The notes under the pieces: model-generated
Databases searched by the model: none
Seen by the model: the letters and a program-made list of their open reading frames with translations, nothing else
Told to the model about the DNA's origin: nothing
Part shown: piece after piece, positions 45,350 through 56,725 of the stretch
How positions within the stretch are numbered: the stretch's first letter is position 1
Layout: every line of letters starts with the position of its first letter
Position numbers and translations under genes: made by a program
Origin: Nautilus pompilius
Taxonomy: Eukaryota > Mollusca > Cephalopoda > Nautilida > Nautilidae
Reading direction: 5' to 3'
Assembly: GCA_018389105.1 (NCBI GenBank)
Contig: JACATO010000120.1
Coordinates: 1,882,158 to 1,946,157, forward strand
DNA length: 64,000 nt

Positions 45350-46565
45350 CGGCTAAATCAAATAGACTAGAAATTGATGAGTTTGGTGACAGGTGAATTA
45401 GATAGATTAGGAGCTGATGAGTCTGGTGACAGGTAAATTAGATAGATTAGGAGCTGATGAGTTTGGTGACAGGTGAATTAGATAGATTAGGAGCTGATGA
45501 GTCTGGTGACAGGTAAATTAGATAGATTAGGAGCTGATGAGTTTGGTGACAGGTGAATTAGATAGACTAGGAGCTGATGAGTTTGGTGACAGGTAAATTA
45601 GATAGATTAGGAACTGATGAATCTGGTCACAGGTAAATTAGACAGACTAGAAGTTGGTGAGTTTGGTGACAGGTAAATTAGACAGACTAGAAGTTGGTGA
45701 GTTTGGTGACAGGAAAATTAGATAGACTAGGAGTTGATGAGTCTGGTGACAGGTAAATTAGAGAGACTAGGAGTTGATGAGTTTGGTGACAGGTAAATTA
45801 GATAGATTAGGAGTTGATGAGTTTGGTGACAGGTAAATTAGAGAGACTAGGAGTTGATGAGTTTGGTGACTGGTAAATTAGATAGATTAGGAGTTGATGA
45901 GTCTGGTGACAGGTAAATTAGATAGATTAGGAGCTGATGAGTCTGGTGACAGGTAAATTAGATAGATTAGGAGCTGATGAGTTTGGTGACAGGTGAATTA
46001 GATAAACTAGGAGCTGATGAGTTTGGTGACAGGTAAATTAGATAGATTAGGAGCTGATGAATCTGGTCACAGGTAAATTAGACAGACTAGAAGTTGGTGA
46101 GTTTGGTGACAGGAAAATTAGATAGACTAGGAGTTGATGAGTCTGGTGACAGGTAAATTAGAGAGACTAGGAGTTGATGGGTTTGGTGACAGGTAAATTA
46201 GATAGATTAGGAGTTGATGAGTCTGGTGACAGGTAAATTAGAGAGACTAGGAGTTGATGAGTTTGGTGACTGGTAAATTAGATAGATTAGGAGTTGATGA
46301 GTCTGGTGACAGGTAAATTAGATAGATTAGGAGCTGATGAGTTTGGTGACAGGTGAATTAGATAAACTAGGAGCTGATGAGTTTGGTGACAGGTAAATTA
46401 GATAGATTAGGAGCTGGTGAATCTGGTGACAGGTAAATTAGACAGGCTAGAAGTTGATGAGTTTGGTGATAGGTAAGTTAGATAGATTAGGAGCTGATGA
46501 GTTTGGTGACAGGTAAATTAGACAGACTAGAAGTTGGTGAATCTGGAGGTAAATTAGATAGATAG
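45350..46565 (+). repeat. 40-bp satellite, about 30 copies, with higher-order structure
   Basis: Monomer contains GTTTGGTGACAGGTAAATTA followed by GATAGATTAGGAGCTGATGA. The 40-base period is kept without indels from 45381 to 46540 (29 units), with degenerate half-units at each edge and a short deletion in the last (near 46541). Monomer variants (GTCTGG, ATCTGGTCAC, GAGAGACTAG, AAGTTGGTGA, GATAAACTAG, ACTGG) recur in the same order. A block starting near 45561 is repeated from about 46001 (11 units on) and again from about 46361 (9 units on), a higher-order repeat. Confidence 0.97.
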
Positions 46566-46998
46566 TTAAGGCGATGAAAGGAGAATCTGACGGACGAGGA
46601 CGCATAATTTAAATAATGGAGAAAGAGGCAAGAATTAAACGAAACTATATTAGGTTATTTAAGGGACATGTTCGCTGATATAGTAAATTATTAAACAAAC
46701 TTCGATACCAGATTGAGAATCGTCTGCATCTATGACTGACATTGATGTGACGAGCGAAATACCGGGTAAAGGAATGTAAATGCGAAACACGCGCCTGGCG
46801 CGTGATTAGAGCTCCTTCTTCTCCCCCTGGATCTCTAATCGCTGCCATGTTTACCGCTGTTGGAGTAAGAAACGAGAATATCTTTTTTTTTCGGGAGCTG
46901 ATAATTGGGTTTGACAGGGGCTCGAACCACGCCGTTACCTCCGGTGCGTTCGGGTGAGATTCCGACTTCCCTCGCCTAATCTGACGAGGTTAAAGTCA
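46566..46998. other. Stretch with a possible tRNA-like box
   Basis: Minus strand reads GTGGTTCGAGCCCCTG near 46916-46931, similar to a polymerase III box B. No matching box A was found. No gene. Confidence 0.35.
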
Positions 46999-47341
<343 letters not shown>

Positions 47342-48029
47342 CGGTGCCATTCAGACTGGATAAATTTGGTTTGGCTCCCCCATTTTCTTCCCACGTATAT
47401 TACGTGAACGGTGCTGTGTAGAGTCTAATTTAATTCAGTTTATCTGACTTGAACGCATCAATAAGCTATTTAGTTATCTTCCTTCGACTTTTTGTCCTTG
47501 TAACAAAGGAATAAAAAGAAGCAAAACATCGCCAGAAGGTGGGCAAGTCTTAGTTTTACAAATAAATAAACTTTGCAAAAGATATTTTAAAAATAATAAT
47601 TTTTTTTTCCATTACCGAAGACTAATTTTCTTTCTTTGAAAACTGTAGGACAACTGAGCAGACAGACACCATCAGATAGCCGATGCTTTTGAAGCAGCCC
47701 TTACGTACAGGCGCACTGATGCAAGCCACGAGTCTGGAATATCTGATGTAGAAGGGATTCTGAGTAAGGAAACAAAAGATAATCCAATCAAAGTGAAAAA
47801 TGTAATATTTGCGATCGTATAGAGGAATCATTTCTAAATAACGCAACTTATAGCGCTTCAAGAAGATGCTGGTTTAAAATTCTAGGAAATAGATAACTTC
47901 ATTTTATAGTCCCTGGCTGGGAGTATGGACGAACTGTACATATTGCTTACATTCCAGGCGGTCTGCTCATCTCCTCTAAAACGACTTTATACCGCTAGCC
48001 CAACCAAACGGACTAAGCGTAAAGAACGA

Positions 48030-48118
48030 AATAACTCCACAAGAGTTATCTCCCGCTGATTTCTCGACGGCACTCCCTGCTGTATGTAGCAGACCAGTTG
48101 CGCCAACCCAACGAGCGA
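48030..48118 (-). repeat. tRNA-like SINE fragment with GGGAGATAACTC tail
   Basis: Minus strand reads GTTGGGTTGGCGCAACTGG, with TGGCGCAACTGG matching the polymerase III box A consensus at all but one fixed position. A weak box-B-like GCCGTCGAG follows about 35 bases later, and GCGGGAGATAACTC ends the piece. This links the dispersed GGGAGATAAC motif to a SINE family. Confidence 0.4.
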
Positions 48119-50424
48119 GAATAAAATCATAAAAAATAAACTAAAAACGCGTCTGTTTTTCCTTTGGTTCTGGTTTCTCAAATTCTGCTCGGGATTAATG
48201 TCGACCGTGTCATTAGCGTGACGGCCGTCGGCTGTTTCCCCAGTTACCAACGGACCCGATGCCTTATTATCTCCCCTCCCCCCTTCCCCGGCCCTTTTAA
48301 AGGGGCCAAGAACACTTCCCAGCTATTTATCTTTAACGCGATTTTCCGCTTGCGCTGACTCTTGTAAACGGATCTCGCCCGGTTGTTACACAGCTGCACA
48401 GTCTTAATAAGTATTTAAAAATGGCTTTCAGCAGGAGCTTGGAGATGATAAGACGGGCCCTGCTTCATCTTAACCGGTACTGCGGCTGCGATCAGCAGCA
48501 GGGCTTTCCTCACGTAATGCGGTATGGTGACGATAGCTGTACGTGGTCTCTATATCAGTAAGCAAATAAAAAAATATTTATAAATTTGCATTTCTACGAT
48601 ACACTTTGTACGGTTTTATAAATAATGTTGCATGCAGTAATTGTACATTATATCTGTAATATATATCTAAATCTCCAAGACATAGATAGCTTGATGGAAT
48701 CACAATGCTCTGTATAATTTACGAGGGGTTGCCTGTATATTTGTGGTTTCAAATTAATTATCCTTCGTCATTTTCTCCTCGGAAGCATCCAACTGATTCT
48801 CGATTTTTACAATTAAACGCAGGTAAGAAAACAAGCGCGATCTATTTTTTTAAAAAAACTTTAAAATAATTTTAAAAAAAAATACAGCGACTGGCTCTCG
48901 GGCTTCGACGATCGCCCCTTCTCCCTATTCTTCCTAAAAATGGGGAACGGATGGGGAGAGACTCGTTTCTCAAAATGTACGGCATCAGCCCCAATCGCTG
49001 GCCGAAGCCTTGACTAGACCGGTGATGGGAGGAGAAGGCTTTGCTGCTGAGAATCCAGGTGAGTCGTGGAAACACTCGGCCGGGAATAAAAAGTAAACTT
49101 TTTTTTCTAAAAATTGTTTTATTTATTATTATCCTCCTCCCCTCCAGTTTTTAACAAGGCCGGTTGTTCAGAGGCAGATCACCGTGAAATTGTCTCTGTC
49201 GCAGCAGCTCTGCTGAGGAGGAGGTGACACGGCGAGATCGACTTCACCCTCTCTGGCTATCAGCAAATTTAAACGCCGATCGCTGGAAGCGAAACGAACC
49301 TTCCGACGTTTTTTTTTCTTTTTCCTTCTTCTTCTTCTCTAACGGACTGACGCCGAGTAAACTAATTTTTTTGCTGGCTTTTAAATCTACCCGCCGGCAG
49401 AGTTTCAGGTTTCCAGACCCGTTTCTCTTCCACTAAGACGAGAATGTATTCAAATTAATTTCTTTCAGAAAGCGGACGCAGTTTTAGGCTAGCGATCTTA
49501 TCTTCCTTCCTATCCTTTGTTACCCGATAGATGGAATATTTTTTTTTTTGTTATAATTCTTCAGTCCGAAGAACATATTCCAAAAGCTCTCCGTTAGGAA
49601 GACACTGCCAGCGTTAACCCGAATCTTAAGTAGACGTTTTTCCTGTCCCTTACGCTTGCAGCCACCCGCGAGAGCCACTGCGAATTGTCTCAACGGCGTA
49701 ACTACTGGTGGCTGGATGTCGTTATCACCACCACCACTGCGGCAAAAACCGAAAATAAATTAAAACGTAATTTTGGTCGCAAACCGTAGGAGAATTATTC
49801 GACTTTGTACGATGGGTCGTGATTCTTTAAAAACGTGCTGAGAACGAGTGAAAATCATACTTTTCCGAGCGAAAGCAATGACATAAGGACGAGCTGAGAA
49901 AACCCTGTGTCACACCATGACGATCCGCATATCTAACCGTGGATGCCATCTCACGATTATAAGGTAAATGTAGACGCGCGTTTATATCGTAACTTCTGCA
50001 TATTAAAAAAAAAAAATCGTTACGTAAGTTTATTTCCTCCGTGAGCAACAACCAGACAAAGGGGAAGTATTCCCGAGTTTTGCTTCACCTATTGCCGCTT
50101 TAACGGTACTAAACAGAGATGCAAAAGACCGTGGGCTTTCTGACTCCGAGAATCATGGGTGGGCCTGCGATCGGGAGATACTTTCCATCTTCATCCACTT
50201 TAGAATCTCGGAAATTTGCTTTAATTTGGACTTTCTGTTCCGGCTGATCGACTGGCGCAGAAATAATCTAAATCTAGCATTGTTTCCATTGGTCCTTTTA
50301 TGTTTATAATCAAAAACCTAGTCTTGGAAAGACACAACAAGCAACAAAGGAAGAAATACAGTAAGGAGCGGAAATAGAAAGTAGTTTTGATATATATATA
50401 TGACACCATTACTCGATATTTCTG

Positions 50425-50444
50425 TGACGTCATGTTTATAAAAG
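50425..50444 (+). promoter_or_regulatory. CRE followed by TATA-like box
   Basis: TGACGTCA at 50425-50432 is followed at 50437-50444 by TATAAAAG. The CRE stands outside a GA repeat. Spacing is tighter than usual for a promoter and no exon follows within reach, so function is uncertain. Confidence 0.2.
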
Positions 50445-51589
50445 CTCCTATAGATGACATAACGAAGATTCCATGATCTGTATTCATTTATTTATTTCCC
50501 GTACTCACAACCAACCTATCCGCATTTTACGCTGACGGTACAGTCAAGTGTTTATATTTCATCTGTTATTGCCATTTGTCTGTCTTCCGCGCTCGGACTT
50601 GTTGTGGCCGAGGAGATACGAGCAACTAGCGGTGGTTATGAAGATAAACGCTATTTATTACGCACTTAGCAGCAGGGCCCACCAAAAGCTAATCTGTATA
50701 GATCATGTCCGCAGACTTTGCCAAAAGGTAATCAAAAAAGACTAATGGGAGCTGCAGAGTAGAATGTATCCCCGGAGACAGCATTGAGGTCCGTGGAGAT
50801 TTGGAGCCGCGGTGCTGGAACACGATGCTAAAAATGAGATTCCACTGCTTAGCCCGACTGGCAGAGACTGGGCGATTAATGAGTCGTGGCCCTTGTGCTT
50901 TTCCGTCCAGGATACAAATCATTACAACTACAGCGAATTTTGAGCGAAGTTGACACCTCTAGTAGCGATATCTCATTTTCGATATAATTCAGGGGGAAAG
51001 GGAGAAAGAATGAGTTGGCTGGTTAGTTTGTTGGAGTCACTATGGAAAGGGAAAACAGTTATTATTACAAATCAGTGCTCCGGATAGATAAACAGACTTT
51101 TTGTAAACCAAGAGAAATATTTGCTTTTATCTACAAGATACATTGCATATATAATTTTCAAAAAAATATAATACGAGGCATCAACCAAACTTTTAAAAAT
51201 ATTAATATATTAATTAGAATATGCATTTGCATAAAAATTCTTGAGGGAATAAATGTGACTTAAAATGTTAGCAGGAATGAATTTTCCTAAGATATACAAT
51301 AAATGTCAAATTATTTGTTTTTAAAAGGACAATATTCTGTGAAATAAAGGCTTCAGCAGTCCACATTTTTATGGAGAGTATGTCGGTGAATAGATACTGG
51401 GTTAGACAGTTATACAAAATTAATAAGAAATAAGGGAGTTCGGATAGCTCCCGTCCTCACTTATTATTATAAGTAGCTGAACATGATCGTCTGGCCAATT
51501 ACGCGGGATGTACTGAGAGTAATGAGCCATAAGTTATCGCAGGAGAAACTTCTATTCGGACAAATCTGGGATTTTGCTAGATTTTGTCA

Positions 51590-52140
51590 ATAAGAGGAGT
51601 CAATATTTGCCTGACTGCATTACATGATGATACAGTGGCTTTGCATGCTTCTTATTACCTTATCAACGAGAGCAGTGAGCAAAGACGTTTGCGGCTCTTG
51701 GAGGGAGTCAGGGAAAACTAAGACGTCTTTCCAGAGCATCCGAAGCATTGTGAATAGAATCTAACTCGGCAGGGAGCACGCGATGGCCCTATCATGCAGG
51801 TCTCGAAGACATTGGTCGATCAGAAAAGCCCTATTTGCAAGAACGTTATCGTCCATTAAAATTAACTTATCTCTAATTGCCCCAGCTTACGGTCTAACAT
51901 GACACACAGGGATCCAAAATCTTGTCCTTGTGATTCATTGCAATCAGTGTACCTCTCTGAAGCACATGCATGCCTGTGTACGCCCACCCAATGAAATTCC
52001 TGTTCAGAAAACCACACTTCTGGTACTGTAGTGATCCCTTTTCGTGACGTTTGACCCCCTTCCAGATGAGTAAGCGCTGTGAATCACGTTGAAAGCTAAA
52101 TATTCCTTCATCAATAGAGAGAACACGGCTACAGCCATCT
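51590..52140 (-). pseudogene. Second Tc1-like transposase relic
   Basis: Weak but ordered similarity to Tc1-type transposases on the minus strand. SRVLSIDEGIFSFQRDSQR (near 52140-52085) fits the first catalytic motif, usually FSDESRF. One frame then runs through GWAYTGMHVLQRGTLIAMNHKDK and KILDPCV to a stop near 51898. A frame change gives LILMDDNVLANRAFLIDQCL (near 51880-51810), fitting the second acidic motif DNARPHRA. The third motif is not readable. Tail similarity fades near 51590. It is more diverged than the relic at 43.3-44.0 kb. No inverted repeats found. Confidence 0.6.
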
Positions 52141-52727
52141 GGTACTAAGGCGGCTTGTTTACGGCATCAGTCCAACCAACCGCTTCTATTCATGGCTCAG
52201 GCTCAAAGAGATGCACACCTTCTTCTGTCGAACCGTAAAAATAAAATCGAAGATAGAACTCCTGTCTGTCCGCTCGCCTGGAACAAACTGAAGTTCGCAT
52301 TCTATCTTTGGGGCTACTAGTTAACCCCTGAACCTCCGGGCCCTTAAGTTATCTCTCCCCCACATCAAATGTTGTGCAAACACAACACCAACAAACAAAG
52401 GCAGTCAAATCTCACCATTCGCCACCCTTTAAAGCGACACAGCTAATTATTTTTCCAGCGCATGTTATTTCGTTGGAATACTATTTTGCTCTGGAGAGAG
52501 CGGCCATTGGGTTAAAATAACGTTTAAAATATCGATTATAAATTCTGAAAATACCGTATCATCTTTAAAACAGACCCAGCCAATCGGCCCCCATGCCGCA
52601 GTTGTTTGCTTTTTTCTTAAAATTTCGATTAGCAGTATTAAACTGTATAAAAATTAAATGACATAACACGTATATGCGGCAATAACTGCTTTGTCTGTAT
52701 AAATGAAGAGGGAGGAAAGATGGATGG
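52141..52727. other. Flank between Tc1 relic and CARD-like candidate
   Basis: No gene recognised. The N-terminal part of the Tc1-like element should lie here on the minus strand but cannot be read. Confidence 0.4.
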
Positions 52728-53036
52728 TTGGACGCAATCGATTACGTGAGCTATGTTAATTCCAGACACAATGAGCTTGTCTTCCTAGTTTTGCAGGCAT
52801 TGCCAAAGAAAGGTACTGGGATATTTCATAGACTACTAGCTGCACTGAAGGAAAGTTCATATTTGACTGGCATAAAGCACCAAATTTACAACGGCTGTGC
52901 AATGTTTACACTTCTGACAGCAATCAAGCTCGAAATCTATCGAATTCAGATAAAGCATAAAAGTTGCCGCGTTTGCGAGAAACCGACAGGATGCCATTAT
53001 AGCTGCTACGGTGTTCGTCATGGCACCAGGAATTAA
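52728..53036 (+). CDS. Possible exon with half of a CARD-like death-fold domain
   Basis: A 102-codon open frame with a segment at residues 16-46 (ELVFLVLQALPKKGTGIFH, then RLLAALKESSYLTGI). This resembles the middle and second half of caspase recruitment domains, whose common pattern there is LL..LP.+G..AF..F..AL.ES. An acceptor-like tract (GTCTTCCTAGTTTTGCAG) ends at 52796, directly before ALPKKG, so the true exon may begin at 52797 in the same frame. CARDs are adaptor domains that assemble apoptotic and innate-immune complexes. The first helices of the domain were not found upstream. The residues after about 50 are Cys/Ile-rich and do not look like CARD, and no clear donor is seen, so it could be a fragment or coincidence. 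The frame starts at TTG, so the first residue is not a real start. Confidence 0.35.
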   Translation: MDAIDYVSYVNSRHNELVFLVLQALPKKGTGIFHRLLAALKESSYLTGIKHQIYNGCAMFTLLTAIKLEIYRIQIKHKSCRVCEKPTGCHYSCYGVRHGTRN

Positions 53037-53430
53037 TCTAGGTAGAGATTCTGAAATAGCTGCCAATATCGCCCATTTAAAGTCAGACAAATGATGGAGT
53101 TATGCCGCGAGGCAAATTAGACAGCCAATTAATTCACTACCGAAACAAAGACTCGTCGTTCTTAATGCGTGTACGCGTGCATTACAAGAAGAGTTACTGT
53201 CTTGTCAGCTTTCCTAAATATACGGTCAACGAACGGCGTTTCCCCCTCTCGGGCCCGAGACAGTCGGATCCTGCGCGCGCAGGCTGCGGAAGCTATTGCC
53301 ATCTGGTGAACTCCAGCGGAAGCAAACAGTGAGCTCGCTGTAGATAGCACGCGCGTTGAAAATAAGACATTCTAGTATTAAGCTATAATGTGAAATAGCA
53401 AGATTAATTTACTAAACACGAGCTTATGCC
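53037..53430. other. Flank of the CARD-like candidate
   Basis: Short frames on both strands, none recognised. CpG-rich patch near 53230-53290. Confidence 0.35.
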
Positions 53431-53459
53431 CAGAGAGAGAGAGAGAGAGGGAGGGAGAG

Positions 53460-53507
<48 letters not shown>

Positions 53508-53511
53508 GAGA

Positions 53512-53555
<44 letters not shown>
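53431..53555. repeat. GA microsatellite block
   Basis: GA repeats with GGGAGGGAGA, GATA and GATGGA interruptions. Confidence 0.96.
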
Positions 53556-53558
<3 letters not shown>

Positions 53559-56275
53559 GCGGAAATTGAATTCTTCACGCGGTTGGCCAAAAAGAGAAGG
53601 AAAAGTACGTCTTATTTTAATAGGCTGCGGGTTGGTGCCGTGCTCCAATTAAAGTCCTTTGGTGAGCGAGCCCGTGGCAGGTCCACAGCGCCGCGTGTCG
53701 GATCTCTTTGATGGGAGAGTTCTCGACAAGGGAAGGAAGTGCGCGTGGAATTAGATTCCATCTAAAACGCGTGTACACTTATTATAGGACGTACATTCGT
53801 CTGTTCTGTTGGGAGGAGGGAAGAAGCTACACTTGTTTGAAATAGCTGCTCGTAAGTGCGTCGGCGCTGGGAATCTGTCCTTTTCTTCTTCTTCTTTTAA
53901 ATAGTCGAGCATTTTAAAACGGCGCGGTTTATATGTTGTAAAGTAACCGATTTGTGAATATTTAAGAAATATATATTAGAGTTTTCTAAAGATTTACTTC
54001 GCCTCTTTTGTCGATATTCGAGGCCCCTTTTTCATTTGCAATATCTCTTTGTTTTTGTTTTTTTTCTAAAAAGTAACGGAAATACTTCAATCGCACTACG
54101 GTATCTTGCAGCTTAGTAAATACACGTGCAGTCAGCTTCTCGGTTTGGTGATTCTTGTATTAGTTTCTGATATACACCCAGAATCCTACAAACTCTTCTC
54201 GTCCAAACGGGCGAGCGTACGAAGTGAAAATTGGCGATCTGGGCAGAGACGTCACACGTTAGTCAAATGTAACATTGTTCTTATGGTAAATCATTTTCTG
54301 TTGTTTTTTTTTTTTAAACGAATCTAGGCACTAAACCGGGAAGACAGTATTGTCCTTCGTACGTGTTTACTTGCTTTACGAAGCCCTGTCTTGATTGACC
54401 TGGAGGTCACTCGCGGAACTGAGTTAGAAGAGGAACAAACTACAGATAAGTTAGTAACCAGACGAAGCTGTCCTCTCTCGTAAACCATAAAAAAGGTCAG
54501 GTCCGGGTAGCGCATGTTTCTCGACTCTTATTATATAGTAGTTGCTTACTGATCTAGCGATGGTTTTTATATAACATATAGTAGCAGAAAATAACAGAAG
54601 TCGATAACGCTACAAGTACAGTATGTGGTTGACAAATGCATTACCAACTGATCTACCGAGTGGCTGCACTTTTATCTTTCCGGTCAACGACCGAGGAAGT
54701 GTAATAACCTAAATTCAAAGCGCCGACGGTGTACTGGGCATTCAGGGACGAACTGCATGTTTAATTTTACTTAAAGTATTAAAATAAAAAAAGATTCTTT
54801 TCCTTTTTGAAGTCCCAGCAAATGAAGAAGAGGAATGGCTCACCTGTCCTTGCTAGAACGTCGGTCACTCATAAACGAGCCGCTAGTTAGTGGCCATCTT
54901 CCTTTGTTGCTGAAGCAGTGTCCTACTTTATTAATTTGGCCACCTTACAAATTAATACAACTAACCAAAATTTACATATTTCAGGCCGTGATTATGCGTA
55001 TAGTGGACGTCTAAGTGGGCAGATAACCAGTGCGCACCATCGCCATTTAAATACATCCGAGGAAAGCTCTAAAACGTTTGATATCGTTTAGACAACAACA
55101 ACAACAACAACAAAAATATGTGAAAGGGTTAACAGGTCGGTTACCTTTAAATCTTCTGTTTTAAATTTGCTTCCATCACGATTGGGTCTCCACTTTGGTA
55201 GATTAGCATATGCAGTTTTATGTCGTCCGGGAATTTAAATCAAAGCAAATAGACGGATAAACAAAAATATTGTAAATGCTATTAAAGAAAATCAGCATAT
55301 TTCAGATGGTAATTTTCTTTCTGCTCCTCACGCAGTGTGTCACCTGATGTGACTAAGTGTATCTCAGATCAGTCACTGGGATAGCGAGACAATTTTTTTA
55401 AACACATTATTTACGAATTTGCAATTCTGAGTGCCCGCTCTACTCACGGGTGCCAAACGACCAGAGTCCAGACAACTTTAATAAGATTTTAAATAAAAAA
55501 CAACAACAAAAAAACAGTTTAATTAAATAAGTCTCTCTTTTTAAATAATGGTAAACCATAAAATTATATTTAAAAAATTTTTGTAATCTTTATTTTAGTA
55601 TTTCATCCGTCTCGGGAAAACTGTAAAAGTAAATAGGGTTATCGATTATTATTTTGCGATTATTTCTGCGGGATGAACGGCGTCTCCGGTTAATGGTCGC
55701 TGTGGACTGCCGGGCTGGTATCTTCCTAGCTCTCGCCATAATTGCCTTAAACTGAATTCACACCGCAGATGTGTGAATAACTGATAGACTAATGACCTGT
55801 CGGGTCTTTGAAGGTGTGGGGGAAAGGGGGGGGGGGCGATAAATGGACCAGGAGTAAAGGATGTGTAATATATTACTATAATTGTGAGAAAATTACAGGA
55901 ATTATATCCGAGAAGCGTCTGGATCTGATCGGCGGTGACTCGGCGTGTGACGTATGAAAACGTCGAGGCGCAGCCACGTGTGACTGATAGCGGTGGAATT
56001 CGAGTCTTAATAGAAGTCTTGGCGAGGATGTTTCCCTGTGAGGGAATGGTCCGTCAATAGACTTTACACCAGTTAACTGTCAGCGCATTGTACGCGCTTT
56101 CATTCTTCCTGCGGCTCTTGGAGTAAGATTGCGCCTTCTTTCGCTTCAGCGCTCTTGCTTACATTTATCTCCCCCTTGAGGAATAAACTCGCAGAGGAAC
56201 CAAGAGAAGACAACTGGCTTTTAAAAAAAAAAAGACTTGGACGGAGCTGCTATTTACAGAAGAGGGACACGTGAC
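53556..56275. other. Gene-poor stretch
   Basis: No gene recognised. AT-rich near 55.2-55.6 kb, a (CAA)n-like run near 55096-55112, and a G run near 55825-55836. A tRNA-like half element lies at 54637-54668. Confidence 0.4.
54637..54668 (-). repeat. 5-prime half of a tRNA-like sequence (D-arm)
   Basis: Minus strand reads ACTCGGTAGATCAGTTGGTA followed by ATGCA, very close to the D-arm of ordinary tRNAs (CGGTAGCTCAGTTGGTAGAGCA type). No anticodon arm or box B follows, so it is a truncated SINE head or tRNA pseudogene. Confidence 0.45.
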
Positions 56276-56725
56276 GCTCTCTCTCTCTCTCCTGCTCTCG
56301 CGCTCCTCTCTCTCTCCATCTCTCTCTCTCTCGCTCTCTCCATCTCTCTCGTCTCTCTGCCTCTCTCGTCTCCATCTCTCCATCGCTCTCTCGTCTCTCG
56401 TCTCTCTCCTCCTCCTCTCTCCCCTCTCATCTCTCTCTCTCTCTCCTCTCGTCACCTCTCTCGCTCTCTCGTCTCTCTCTCTCACTTCACCATCCATCCA
56501 CATCTCTCTCCTCTCTCCATCTCTCTCTCTCTCACGCTCATCCATCCATCTCTCTCTCTCTCCAGCTCCCTCATCTCTCTCTCTCTCACATCTCTCTCCT
56601 CCTCTCCTCTCCTCTCCTCTCTCTCCTCTTCTCTCTCTCTCTCTCTCTCTCCTCCTCTCTCCTCCTCTCTCTCCTCTCTCCTCTCTCTCTCTCTCTCTCT
56701 TCTCTCCTCTCTCTCTCTCTCTCTC
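56276..56725. repeat. CT block, long compound
   Basis: About 450 bases of CT repeats with many CGT, CCAT and CCTC interruptions, the longest such block in the window. The 126-193-codon Ser/Leu- or Arg/Glu-rich frames are artefacts. Confidence 0.96.

Larger units (their letters stand above)
47342..51589. other. Gene-poor stretch
   Basis: No gene recognised across about 4.2 kb except the SINE-like piece near 48.1 kb and a possible promoter-like pair at 50425-50444. Several poly-A/poly-T runs. Frames are short and unrecognised. Confidence 0.45.

Noticed and set aside
45350-46565. CRISPR-like or coding repeat array
   Set aside because: Continuous 40-bp satellite, no spacers, not a multiple of three and full of stops.
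46916-46931. Box-B-like element on the minus strand
   Set aside because: No box A at a proper distance.
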